Positions 49,688 through 60,900 of a stretch of 64,000 nt of DNA are shown in pieces. The notes beneath the pieces are model-generated. The model ran no database searches. It had not been told where the DNA came from and was given only the letters and a program-made list of their open reading frames with translations. Source of the stretch: Sphagnum magellanicum (taxonomy: Eukaryota > Streptophyta > Sphagnopsida > Sphagnales > Sphagnaceae); assembly GCA_021904315.1 (NCBI GenBank), contig CM038917.1, positions 10,152,041-10,216,040 of the forward strand, written 5' to 3'. The translations under genes and the position numbers were made by a program. The first letter of the stretch is position 1. Each line of letters starts with the position of its first letter.

Positions 49688-49892
49688 CACATTTAACACA
49701 CAGATTTATTGGAAAATGAAAAATTCGTGTGACATTCATTCATTCATAGGTTTGTACTTTATTCGTCAACACATTTATCTATGTGTCAAACGTGTTTTCG
49801 ATGTATGATATTCATGTGTAAAATGTATGAACCTATGAATGAACAAACTTCGCACAATTTTCATTATTAATTCATCACATGTTAAATTTGTG
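49688..49892. mobile_element. Foldback (long inverted repeat) element, about 200 bp
   Basis: The segment from ACATTTAACACACAGATTTA through CATTCATTCATAGGTTTGTAC (49688-49757) is roughly inverted at 49824-49892 (TGTATGAACCTATGAATGAA through CACATGTTAAATTTGTG). The arms are imperfect, about 65-70 bp each, around a loop of about 65 bp. No coding sequence or clear target duplication is present. Confidence 0.6.
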
Positions 49893-50204
49893 ATGGGCCT
49901 AGGCCTAAAAATCTTCCAAAAATAAAACAAATAGGAAGGTCTATAAGTGAAACATTGAAAAAAAGGATCCCAAAAGCTATTTGGAAATGCATTCACATGG
50001 GGAACATCCTCATCAACACATTTTGCAAAAATAAATAAATAAAATCAACAAATCCTAACATGATGCCCAAAACCTTAAAACAATTTGAAAGGCAACAAAA
50101 ATCAACAAGATGATAAAAACTAGAAGGAAAAACATAAGGTGACCAAGCCATGCACTTATAAGGTTAGCTTCTTGAAAACTTTCTTAACTAGAAGAGTTGA
50201 TTAT
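49893..50204. other. AT-rich spacer
   Basis: No gene is seen in this A-rich stretch. Confidence 0.5.
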
Positions 50205-50468
50205 GAATTAACTAAAATTTAACTGATAGTTAATTGGGATTTAACTCAAAGTTAATTGGGAATTAATTGGGAATTAACTATGACTTAATTAAGAATTAAT
50301 TGGGAGTTAATTAGGAGTTAACTCATACTTAATTATAATTTAATTTGGATTTAACTCGGACTTAACTGAAAATGAATTAAGAGTGAATTTAAAATTAGTT
50401 AAGAATTAATTAGAAATGAACTATAACTTAACTGAAAGTGAACTAACATAAAACTAAGAGTTAAGTAC
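50205..50468. repeat. 11-bp minisatellite, 24 units without indels
   Basis: The sequence divides exactly into 24 consecutive 11-base units of the form (G/A)A(A/G/C/T)TTAA(C/T)T(x)(x), for example GAATTAACTAA, AATTTAACTGA, TAGTTAATTGG, GATTTAACTCA, GAATTAATTGG. Units differ by substitution, but the 11-base phase is never broken across 264 bases. Related degenerate units may continue a little on both sides. Confidence 0.88.
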
Positions 50469-50529
50469 AAGTTCATTACAAATCATGAATGAACATTCAA
50501 ATGAATGAACCCCATGGCATTGCCATCCG

Positions 50530-51730
50530 TGACACTAGGTACCTCCTACATATTTACCTACCTAAAGGTGAATAGGTTAGGTAGGTAAATATTCCTATTT
50601 TATTTTCAATTTAACTTTTGAAGTCAAACCTCTTTGATTAACTCATCCCAAATGAGATTTAAAAAAAATGTTTTTAGCGTTTTTCCAATGTTTGTAATTT
50701 TTTTTCATGTTTTTTATTTGAGTGCACCTATTTATATTCAAGTTACAAAATTGAAATGGAAGACAAAGCATATGCATGGCATAAAATTTCTAATCACAAC
50801 CTAATGGCCACCTAATCACAAGTATTACATACAATTACCTACTAGCATCTATGACCTACTATTTACAAACAACTACCTACCTACCTACCTACCTCCATTA
50901 CCTACCTAATTGACTATTTGTTGAGTTTGTACAATAACCAATGTAACTTAATATACCTTTAATATAATTGTTAAAGGAAAATTGTAATTCCTATTACCCT
51001 ATTACACAATGCCATATTGCATTTTTCATGACTAGCACATTTTGCGATTATGTCCTCGTTTAATCATGTAATCATATCTTCTTAATCATATTACCTTTAG
51101 TCATATTTGCAACTACATTGTGATTGCATTATGATTACATGATTAATGTACCTAGGTTAGTAACTTACCCATGTATTAGCTACTAACTACCTATTAGCTA
51201 CTTAGGCACCTATGAAGCAAGTATTTACTAGGTACTACCTATTCTTTCTTATCTAGGTAGTTGTTATGTAGGTACTTACTATCTACGTAGTTATTGCACA
51301 TAAGTACAAAGTAGTAGGTACTTATTTTAAGAATGTACCTACTACTTACATAACTATTATGTAGTTAATTGGTCATAGGTACGTAACAAGTAGCCAATAC
51401 ATATTTACTACCTAGGTAGTTATGTAACTATTAGGTTGTAGGTACATACTTTAGATACATACTAGCTATTACCTACCTTGGTACATACTAAGTAGGTAGG
51501 TATATATAGGTAATTACCTATTAATTCCTATCTATGTAGTTATTAGGTATGTACCTATTCCTTATTAAATAGGTACCTATTAATATGTACCTACCTTACT
51601 AGGTACTTAACTATTAATAGGTGCCTACGCAATTACTAACTAACTATTAGTACATACCTAAGTATGTACCAAGGGCATGTAGGTTAAGTTTTTAACATAA
51701 CATATTTTAGGTTTACCTAGCCTAGGCTAG
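50530..51730. repeat. TAGG/CCTA-rich low-complexity block 3
   Basis: GTAGGTA, TACCTACC and TTACCTA strings dominate both strands for about 1.2 kb, with a pure (CTAC)n-type run near 50875-50895. It is the largest of three such blocks in the window. No coding sequence is present. Confidence 0.75.
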
Positions 51731-53126
51731 TAGGCTAAAAGAATTTTATTTTTTTCAATGTATTTCAAAATTGTGGTCACAAAAGTCATAGTTGTAAAAA
51801 ATGTTGTCCTTCATGATTATTTACTTGCAAAATACATCTAAAATACAACATGTCTTATTTGACTACATAGTCATGTAGCCATGAATGTCCTAAATGACTA
51901 GCAAGCCAATCATGGATGTAGTCATGGATTGGGAATTTTGGTGTTGTGATAATTATTGTAGTGATTAAGTAAGTAAACATTGACCCAAGTAAGGTAAAGT
52001 GGACTTGCCTACCTACTAGTAGTTGTAGAAGGGATTAATGTAATAATTTAAGAGGATAAGGGTCGGAAGCAAAAAAATAGGATTTGGCTTAAGGTAAATT
52101 CCATTTATTGTGATAAGGGGGAGCTATCTACTTAAAGTAAACAAGGGGGGAGAAGGTAAAGTTTTTTGTATTTAGTAGAGTAGTCGAGAAGAAAGGACTA
52201 CTCAAATTGCCCATGAAACATTTGTATTTGGTTTTTATTTTAAGTTTTTATTTTTTTCTTTTGAGTACGAAAATTGGCATGAAAGTTGTCATTGACTCTT
52301 GTACTATACCTTGCTAGTTGTGTTTTGCATTTTTCCATTTTTTTCATTTTTTGTTAATTACTAGTGCAATAATCATGTTTGGTGTATTTCTTGTTTGTTT
52401 CCTTTAATTTCTAAGTTAACTAAGTTTCATGCATTAATGTAATAATGGAACAATGTCTTACAATGTTCATATGAACTATTGTAAAACAAAATCAACCTTA
52501 TAGCAATTATTTTTCATGCAAATCATCCCCCATAGAACTGCAATAACTTTAGAATTCTACAAGTCTTGAAAAAGGGGATTTTTCCAATAACCTTAATAGA
52601 CCTTTAACGTTATACCCTTAAACATATTCCCAAGATTTTAATAATATTCCAAATATAACCATAATAAAACCTTTATACACCATTGGATATATATTATGTT
52701 TCTAGATATACTTTAATGTATTCTTAATGTACCTTAATGTACACCCAGGGGCTACGTCCATGTCATAGTTATCTAGGTTCACATCATAATGGCAACCAAA
52801 TCATGGTAATATACTATTGAAACTATATTGCAATTGTTGGAACATACAAGGTTATTTTTGGATGAAAAATTCATAAGACTATCTATATTTGAAGGACATA
52901 TAACCTAATAGTTGTAGCATAATCAAAAAGTGGTTACAATTGAAAAATAATTATAAAGTTCAAATCTAATTGCAAAAATGATTACAAATAGTTGCATGTA
53001 ATCACAAACTAATGGGTTACAAAATACAAAATTTCTTTTAATGTGAGATGTTAAATATCCACTTCCTTTTTCCCAAGTATGAGATTATGGAAAAAAACAA
53101 CAAATAGCAAAGACATTAAGAACTAT
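51731..53126. other. AT-rich intergenic DNA
   Basis: No gene or structured repeat that I can support. Confidence 0.5.
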
Positions 53127-53818
53127 TGTTGTCGCAACCCTTGCTTTAGGCTTGCGACCAAGGTAAAGGCTTGCAAAGGTGTGAGCCAAGAGTGAGCTTG
53201 GGAATCACATTTCATACTCCCGAAAGTGCAAGAGAGTGTGAGGGAATGAACCCCACACTCCTAAATGAACTCCCACTTTGGGAGTTGGAGTCCAAATGGA
53301 CTCCCAAATTTTCAGAAAGCAATTTCAAGGGTCAAAATTCATTGCATTGAGAGTTTTTTATATCATTGGAAAGCTCTTGGAACTTAGATGTCTAAAATGG
53401 GCTTGCATGACCCATTTGGGCACTTAAAGCACAAGTTATGGCCAAAAGAAATGTCAGGAGTCAAATTGACAATTTGACTCCCGACCACTAAAAGTCTAGA
53501 ATCGTCCTGATTTCCTTATGTGTAGGTGGCGTGCCACATATCATTGGAAAGCTCTCAACGAGGGTTACAACTTTGTTTTACACCTCACCTCAATTGGAGG
53601 TCTACACACAAAGTTACGGGCCCACAAAGTTGTGGAAGTCCCAACTTTGAGAATTTCGGGACTCCCATTTGGGAGTCCCAAGACAAAATGACATTTGGGT
53701 GCTAGTCCCATGGCCAGGCACATAGTATATTATAAGGGGGAAGGTGGTGGCTTCCCCCAAGTTCGGGTTGAGATGAGTTTTGTGAGTTTATGTTTACCCG
53801 TGATTCGTCCGTGCACCC
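53127..53818 (+). repeat. 3'-truncated LTR copy C
   Basis: It begins TGTTGTCGCAACCC and follows the solo LTR at 3207-4201 through the CCCACTTTGGGAGTTGGA block, AAGTTATGGCCAAA, CTCCCGACCACTAAAAGTC, TATTATAAGGGGGAAGG and GGTGGCTTCCCCCAAGT. It stops near 53818 (CGTCCGTGCACC). The last 230 bases or so of the full LTR are missing. It lacks the AAGGAAGCCCGGG expansion of copy B, so the expansion is specific to copy B. Confidence 0.82.
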
Positions 53819-54430
53819 TTTGCACCATAATCAAAATAGTTACATAAAGACAAGCACATGAAATGAAACAAAAAGAGAACAAATTACACAATAATTTGCA
53901 AGAGATAACAATGAAAGACATACCTTAAAGGCTTGATGACAAACTCTTGAAGGAGATGTAAAATTAGATGTCAATGACAACATGCAAATCACAATGGTGG
54001 TGTAAGGCAAACACACCATGTGTAGATGCCCAATTTCTTAATTTTTTTAGGGGTAGAAATACACGAGATGCCATTGTTTGGTGCAGATAGGGTAAGCTGA
54101 TGTTATGTTGATGATGTTAAGGCTTTTAATTGTACAATTTGAACAACTTATTAAAATTCATATTTAATTAAATGTGTCATTATCATATGAATGATTTTGG
54201 AAAATGAGACTTGTGCAACAAAGACATCAACACATTGAATGTTTTATTTTCCACAAATAGTTCAATGATAATGATTCATAATCTATCATGACCTTAATTT
54301 GGGAGTGCGATGATCAATTGCTAAATGGGAAAAGAAATTTCCTTCCAAAGATGAATCAAAGTTGAATGTTTTTTCCTACATAATTGGGCCAAGCATAGAT
54401 TCAAGGCATGATGTGAATATGATGAAGTGA
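53819..54430. other. AT-rich intergenic DNA
   Basis: Nothing recognisable between LTR relatives. Confidence 0.5.
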
Positions 54431-54670
54431 AACTTACTTCCAAACAAGGTGTGAAGTGTGTGAGAGTCATGGGGAAACACTCCTAGCACTCCCAAGCTAA
54501 ATTTTCACTTTGGGATTTGAGGTTCTTCAATAATCCTAAATGTTTAAAAGAGGATTTGGGGATCAAAGTTGTCAAAATTGAATAATCTTGAGCTTGTTAG
54601 AAAGGTTTCAACATGCAATGCAATGTGGTCAATTCTCTACTAATTGGATAGGAGTAATGGCCATAGATTG
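54431..54670 (+). repeat. Highly degenerate LTR relative D
   Basis: GTGTGAGAGTCATGGGGAAA, CACTCCCAAG...TTTCACTTTGGGATTTGAGG, GGGGATCAAAG and GTAATGGCCATAG follow the order of the LTR family with many substitutions. The relationship is an inference from this order. Confidence 0.45.
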
Positions 54671-55165
54671 GAAATTCATGAAAAAAAGTCTCAAATGTTT
54701 CCAAATGTCTTCAAAGTGACCCCACATATATAATGAAAAGTAGAAGAATAAATTATGTCTACATAGGAATACTATTTTTTCAATGGAAAGATCTTTCAAA
54801 AGGTTATAAGAAAATGTCCCATTTGGTTGCATTTTGAGGGAGTTATTGATGTTTGAAATTTTAGAACATCATTTGTTTCAAAATCAAAGCTAAGTATCAT
54901 AAATCTTGAAAATTTTGCCACTCTAATTCAAGTTTCATTGCAACCTACAAAACATATCATGAAGAAAATAATTTATCCTCCAAGTTTGGTCATGATGAAT
55001 TTAATTTGTGTAAGTTTACCAATGTCCATTTTTGCTAAGACTTCCCAAGACAAGACACCAACTTCCAAGATGCTTCAAATTTGGGTGTCCTTAATAAAAT
55101 TTAGGTTCAAATATGAATTATAATTGGTTTGGGGAATGTTCCATCCAAGTTCAAAAAATAACATG
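54671..55165. other. AT-rich intergenic DNA
   Basis: No gene or repeat structure that I can support. Confidence 0.5.
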
Positions 55166-55580
55166 TGACTAGGGCACCATGGATGATGTTAGGGAACAAC
55201 AATGGCATTCGGAGGGACACTAAGGGATGCTAGAAAAACTTTTTTTAATTATTTTTTTAGGTGCTAGAAAGGACAACAAACGTCAGATGATGTTAAGGTA
55301 ATGAGAAGTGCATTAGGGCATGTCAAGGGACACTAGGGGGTGCTAAGAAACACAATGGGGAATGTAAAAAAAATTTAAAAAATTAAAGCATCTAGGGACA
55401 ATGGGGGTGCCAAAAAATACATTGAGGGACAATTACAATGCCAAGAAGGATGTTAGGGGACAACATGGGCACGAACAAACACATTGAAAACCATTTAAAA
55501 AGACAAAAAAACATTGGCATTGAAAAGGATGTTGAATGACATTGTGAAGGACACCATGTACATAAAAATAAAATAAAATC
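55166..55580. repeat. Degenerate short tandem repeat
   Basis: GGGACACTAAGGGATGCTAG, GGGACACTAGGGGGTGCTAA, GGGACAATGGGGGTGCCAAA and similar strings recur at irregular spacing of about 25-60 bp. This suggests an old minisatellite. Confidence 0.5.
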
Positions 55581-55724
55581 TAAACCTTTGCCCATACATA
55601 AAAATAACTATAGGTTTAAAAAGGCATTTACAAAATTACCACTACAAGGGACACCAAGAAGGTTCTAGGGATGTCCCTAGATCAAGGACATCCTTTCTCA
55701 CAACCTTGTTAATGTGAATACATG

Positions 55725-55970
55725 ATAAGTTCATGTCCCAATTGTGGCTTCAACTACATTAGCCACCTTCTTTGTTTAGTTTGTTTAATTGATGTGACCA
55801 AGACGTGTTTGTGAAGAGTGTCATTTTGTCTTAATCTTATTTTGAAGCTCCCACATGAACCTTTTGTCCTAGTGCAAGGAGTTAAGGATCACATTTAAGG
55901 TTCAAAAGTTTTCTATAACACATTACATTAGAAACCTCAATATGATGCATTATGAAATACTCTTTAACCT
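55725..55970 (+). repeat. Diverged direct repeat, left copy
   Basis: CAAGTCCCAATT-like start, then CTTAATCTTATTTTGAAGCTC, TTTTGTCCTAGTGCAAGGAG and TTCAAAAGTTTTCTATAACA. The same order recurs at 57765-57985 in the same orientation with clear divergence. The two copies are about 2 kb apart and may be old LTRs of one element or a duplication. Confidence 0.55.
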
Positions 55971-56160
55971 TTGGGTATGCATTACAAACACTAGTATGGA
56001 AACTTGGATTTAAGGATAAATTCATTTTCATAACCTTAAATTGGATGCACAACCAACTCTTGATAAGGACAACAAAATGTCTTTATTGAAATGAAGGAAA
56101 TTATATGTTCCAAGTGGAATTAAATTAAGTAGGAGACAAAAACTCAATGTGATAGCAAGA
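55971..56160. other. AT-rich spacer
   Basis: No gene seen. Confidence 0.5.
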
Positions 56161-56570
56161 AAATGAAAATGTGCTTACACATGAAGTGGAAGTGTGCAAG
56201 TCAAAGCAAGCATTCCCAAATGCATCTTCATTCTTGGAATCTCATGATGTTTCACACATTTAGAGCAATGTTTGGGGGATGAAACCTTGTCCAAATTGGA
56301 CCCTCTTTAAACTATTAGAAAGGCTTTGTAAAATTAAATTACTTTTGTGAGCTCACATTGCAAAAACAAGGATCTACATAAGAGTTATGGCCATTTAAAG
56401 GTTTTGGGAATCAATTTGACAATTGACTCCCAATCATTTATTTGACCTTTTGAACCATCAAATCATTTCTAATTGAAAAGTCCAATAGGTTATTTGAAAT
56501 ATATTTTCAAGGCATACAACTTTGCCCTTGCAAGCTTCTAACTTGGAATCATACGAAGAACTTGCAAAAT
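56161..56570 (+). repeat. Highly degenerate LTR relative E
   Basis: TTGGAATCTCATGATG, AGAAAGGCTTTGT, AAGAGTTATGGCCATTTAAA and GGGAATCAATTTGACAATTG followed by ACTCCCAATCA follow the order of the LTR family, with heavy divergence. Confidence 0.45.
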
Positions 56571-57490
56571 AATGGGATTCATAATTTAACAATTTTGAAG
56601 CCACTTGGGAGTTTTAGGAATTTTTATCATTTCAATGTAATCTTTGTCACCATAAATAAAAAATATATTGTGATTCATATTAATTATTTCTCCCTTGTTA
56701 GCAGGGACCCCCAAAGTTCTTTTTTATTAAAGTATTGTAGTTTGATTAACTAATCACAAAAAAATTAATCAAAATTTGGACAATCCCAAAATATATATGT
56801 TGTAATTTTCTCACTTGTGCTACTTATATAAGTTACAATAATAGAACTTAGGAAAATGGATATGGGATCAAATGAGCAAATTATTATAGTTATTTTATGT
56901 TTTTGGACATGCAAGGAACATCTTTGACTAGACATGTTAGCAATTACTTTGACTAGTTGAAATCAAACTCTTTCCCATATCCTACACCCACCCCTAACCC
57001 ATGGGAGGTGCATTGTTGATGATTCAATATGATGGCTTGTGAAAATTAAAAATAATATGGCAAGGGTAGCATTGATTAAACCTATTAGTGAGGAATCTTA
57101 TGATGACCATGGGACTCAAATTGAATGGGATCCTAGGATAATAAAAAATGACCACGAGAAGTTCTCTCACTAACATGCAAATGATGATGGTACAAAAATG
57201 CATGTACAAGCTTTTTTTGACGGTGGACAACTAACACTAGCTTTTGATGTGCATGAATCCTAATTTCACTAAGTTTACTAGTGTTGTGAAGGTTGTGATG
57301 CCAAAAGGGATTGGGTTCAAGTTAATTAAACTTTAGGGTATTTGATGGCACTCATAATTGCAAGGTTGTGGATGCATGATTTTTAAAAATGGAAGATCAC
57401 ATCCACATTATGAAGTTGATTGAGATATTGCAATGGAGTTGACATAGACCTATTTGAAACATTTATTCCCAAACTTGGTGAAAGCAATTG
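56571..57490. other. AT-rich intergenic DNA with a weak open stretch
   Basis: A plus-strand stretch near 57057-57170 reads MARVALIKPISEESYDDHGT with a protein-like run. It is broken after about 40 codons and belongs to no family I recognise. Confidence 0.35.
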
Positions 57491-57519
57491 TGCCATGAGG
57501 TGGCCAAAGGATGTATGGA

Positions 57520-57775
57520 TATTCAGGGGAGGAGTTCAAAGCTTGAATGGAAGACTAGTTCATCTTGAACAATTTTGATTACACATGTCAAGGTGTAAGG
57601 TTTGGACCTTGTGTTAAATAGTTCAAATGATGACATGCACCAATATGTCAAGGCATTCAATGTGATAATGCTAAAATAACAAGGATGTATGAATTCAATA
57701 AAAAATGCCTTTTTGTGAAAGGACTCCCAACTTGGGTTAAGTGCAAGATGTAGGAGAATTGGCAAGTCTTCAAGT
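57520..57775 (+). pseudogene. Possible retrotransposon gag fragment
   Basis: One plus-strand frame, with several stops, reads in part FNKKCLFVKGLPTWVKCKM then ENWQV near 57690-57770. This resembles the FxxGLxxxVKxxM pattern of plant retrotransposon gag domains. It lies just before the right copy of the 57765 direct repeat. The match is short, so the call is tentative. Confidence 0.25.
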
Positions 57776-57985
57776 CCCAATTATGGTTCCAACCATTTTT
57801 ATTTTTTATGTGTATAGTTGATGTTATTAAAAGATGTTTTTTTTAAAGGAACACCTTGTCCTAATCTCATCTCATAGATCCCACACAACATTTTTGTCCA
57901 AATGCAAGGAGCTAGGTAGTGCAACTAAAATTCAAAAGTCTTCTACAACATTGTGTATTGGATAGTTCACTTTGATACCTTATGG
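57765..57985 (+). repeat. Diverged direct repeat, right copy
   Basis: This is the partner of 55725-55970: CAAGTCCCAATTATGGTTCC, CTTGTCCTAATCTCATCTCA, TTTTGTCCAAATGCAAGGAG and TTCAAAAGTCTTCTACAACA occur in the same order. Confidence 0.55.
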
Positions 57986-60900
57986 TTAACCTTAGGGGCA
58001 TGAAGGGTTTTTTTTATATATTTTTAGATTATTAAATATTGTTTTTATGTGCATGATACAAGGTAAAAATGGATACACCTGCTTTTTGTGTCTTTACCAT
58101 GCTTCCACCCATGAATGGTTAACCACGTTTTGCACCAAAAGATATAAGAATGCAAAGGCATGGAACCCCAACATCTTTCCATAAATTGAATGATTGTTTT
58201 ATGAATTTCTTTTAGTTGGACCAATTCTTGGCAAAATGAGTCAAACAATGCCAATTGAGATACAAGTTTGTTATTATGCAAGTTTGATAAATGAAAAATT
58301 AATAAATTTGTAAAAAAATTGGATTTTAGTGATAAAGCTTTGACCTTTCCAAATCCTTGGTTTTTAGAATTCCAAAATTGTCCTAAGTTTACATTACAAA
58401 GTTTGCACAAGGAGTGGACAACGTAATTATTCAATCAACATTACTTGCAATTCATAATTCTCAATGTTCAAGACATGTAGAACATGGATGAAACCATATT
58501 TTTATTGTATGGCTTATGATATATAAAACCACTATTGCATGCACCAAATTGAAGGTCAAAGAAGCAAAAAAATACACATTATTTGGACTAACAATTTAGA
58601 AGTAGTTATCATTGAATGTATTCTCAAATCATGTGTTTAAAAAAAAAGATTATTTGGGTTTTTATTATTGTTAAAAAAAGTGAATACTATTGTGCAAATG
58701 TCAAAACTTGGATGGTCAAATTCTTCTTTTGTGAATGCTTTCAAAACTTGGAAAACTTGGTGCATTGGAAAATTGAATTATACATTTATATTTTGTTCAA
58801 CAACCTTCATATACATTAGATAACCACTAGTTTACCAATGTCAAGCTTATTATGTTACTACTATTCACATAACTTTGAAGGCATAATAAACATGTATGTA
58901 AGATCAATTGGTTTTTAAAAAAAGGGTTATTGGATGCATCTAACAAATATGATTACCATGAAATGATGTAAGTTTCCATGGTTATACATTTCAATAACTA
59001 AAATAACCAAAAGTTTTACATACAATGGACATTTTGATGAACCTAGCATGGTGGGTACATTTTCAATGGTGTAAATATTATTGAAATAAATAATTGACAA
59101 AAAGTAGAAAAACATGCTTGAGGAGCTTGAAAAACCTTATGATTGGATAGTCATTGTTAATATATTAAGACCAATTAAAGAACTAAATAGATTACATGCT
59201 TGAATAAGTAATAAATGCAAGATTATTATTGCTATTTAAGAAAAAATGACCAAAATGAGAATAAATTGTGAGAGGATATGACAAAAATGATAAATTAGCT
59301 TGTCTATCACAAACTCTCCACTTGCTTGATTTCGAAAAGTCAAAACATGTAGTCATTCACAAGAAGTTTTTGTTTCAACATGCCATTTGCATTGAATGTT
59401 GGACAAGCATTTCCTAACCACCCATCATTAATAGAATCCACCAAAACACATTACATATTGAAAATATTAATCTTAATGTCATGTTACACATTCAATTCCA
59501 AGTAAAAAAATAAAATTGGGAGGGTGTTGATTATTTGTTATAATTTAGTATAAGTTTTATAACATTCCATTGAGATATTAATTTATTTATTTTTAGTTTT
59601 CCAAATCACTGCATTATGATTTACATGATGTTAAATCCATGTTATCCTTAACCTTACACTTATAAACCCTATAGTTGCATTAACACTTGAATATCACCTT
59701 TTTGCTTACATTTAATACTTATTTTGTCGACACAAAATCGATTTTCACATTGTTACACAAACTTGAACTAACACATGTGAACTCATTTGAATTTTATTTA
59801 ATTAATGATATCTAGATATAAATGTAATATATATTTTTAAAACAAATGTAACCATTGCTTAGTTTAACATGTGTTAGGGTAAAAAAATTAAACTAATGTT
59901 AAAATGTTTAATATGTTTATGAAACGATGTTTTTAATAGTTTCAAGGATCTTTTGAAATAATAATTTGAAATGAAATTAATATGAGAAAATATTACTCAA
60001 AAAAATCTTTAAATAGTGTTAAAAAATATTTGAATATTAAAAAAACCCTATCCAAATATTTGAAAATGTCACAATCATGAACAATAATTGAAATGATCTT
60101 TACATAATGATAAAGTGTGACTTGTTTTTTTGTCATGTGGGAAGTTTTTGGTCACTATGAAAATTATAGCAACTATTTTTCAATGTCCACATACTTGGCA
60201 ATGCCTTAATGTTGGTTGAGTGTTAGAATCCAAATTGGAGATACTTAATGATTCACATTTTTCAAACATAGGTGCTTATGCTAATCAATTTTCCTCATCA
60301 TTCAACAACATGGACACCATGTGAATTTGGTGCATGTCACACATTATTTTGTCATTGTTGGTTTACAAAAACCAGAGTAAATCCAAGTTAGATGTTGGGT
60401 AAGCTTTGGTTAATGTACTATTGAGAAGTTATTATTTGGCTATACAACCACTTCACCATTTACAATTTTGGACAAGTTGAAGCTAACTATAAATGCAATT
60501 TGAAATTAATAAGCTTGGATAAGAAATCATATTTTTTCAATTTACTTGTAGTTTTTAATTTGAACACTAAGAGATGGCATTTTAATCAAATGGAACCTTG
60601 TTATGATGGGTATATGTTTCATTGTTCAAACAACCAAATAGGTAGTTAAGTTAATAATCGCTCATGAATAGTACACATGGTGAAATATAAATATATATTT
60701 CATTTTTGTTGAATTGATATAGAGTTTAGAATTTAATGTTTTTCCTTTGGGGGTTTTTGCTTAATTTGTTCATTTTCATTAATTAGTTTGGTTTCAAGAT
60801 CATTCTACATATATATAGGTATTGACCTCATTGTTTCATGCCTTATGTTATCTAAAAAATAATTCAACTTATCTTTTTAATAAAGTAATTTGAATGATAC

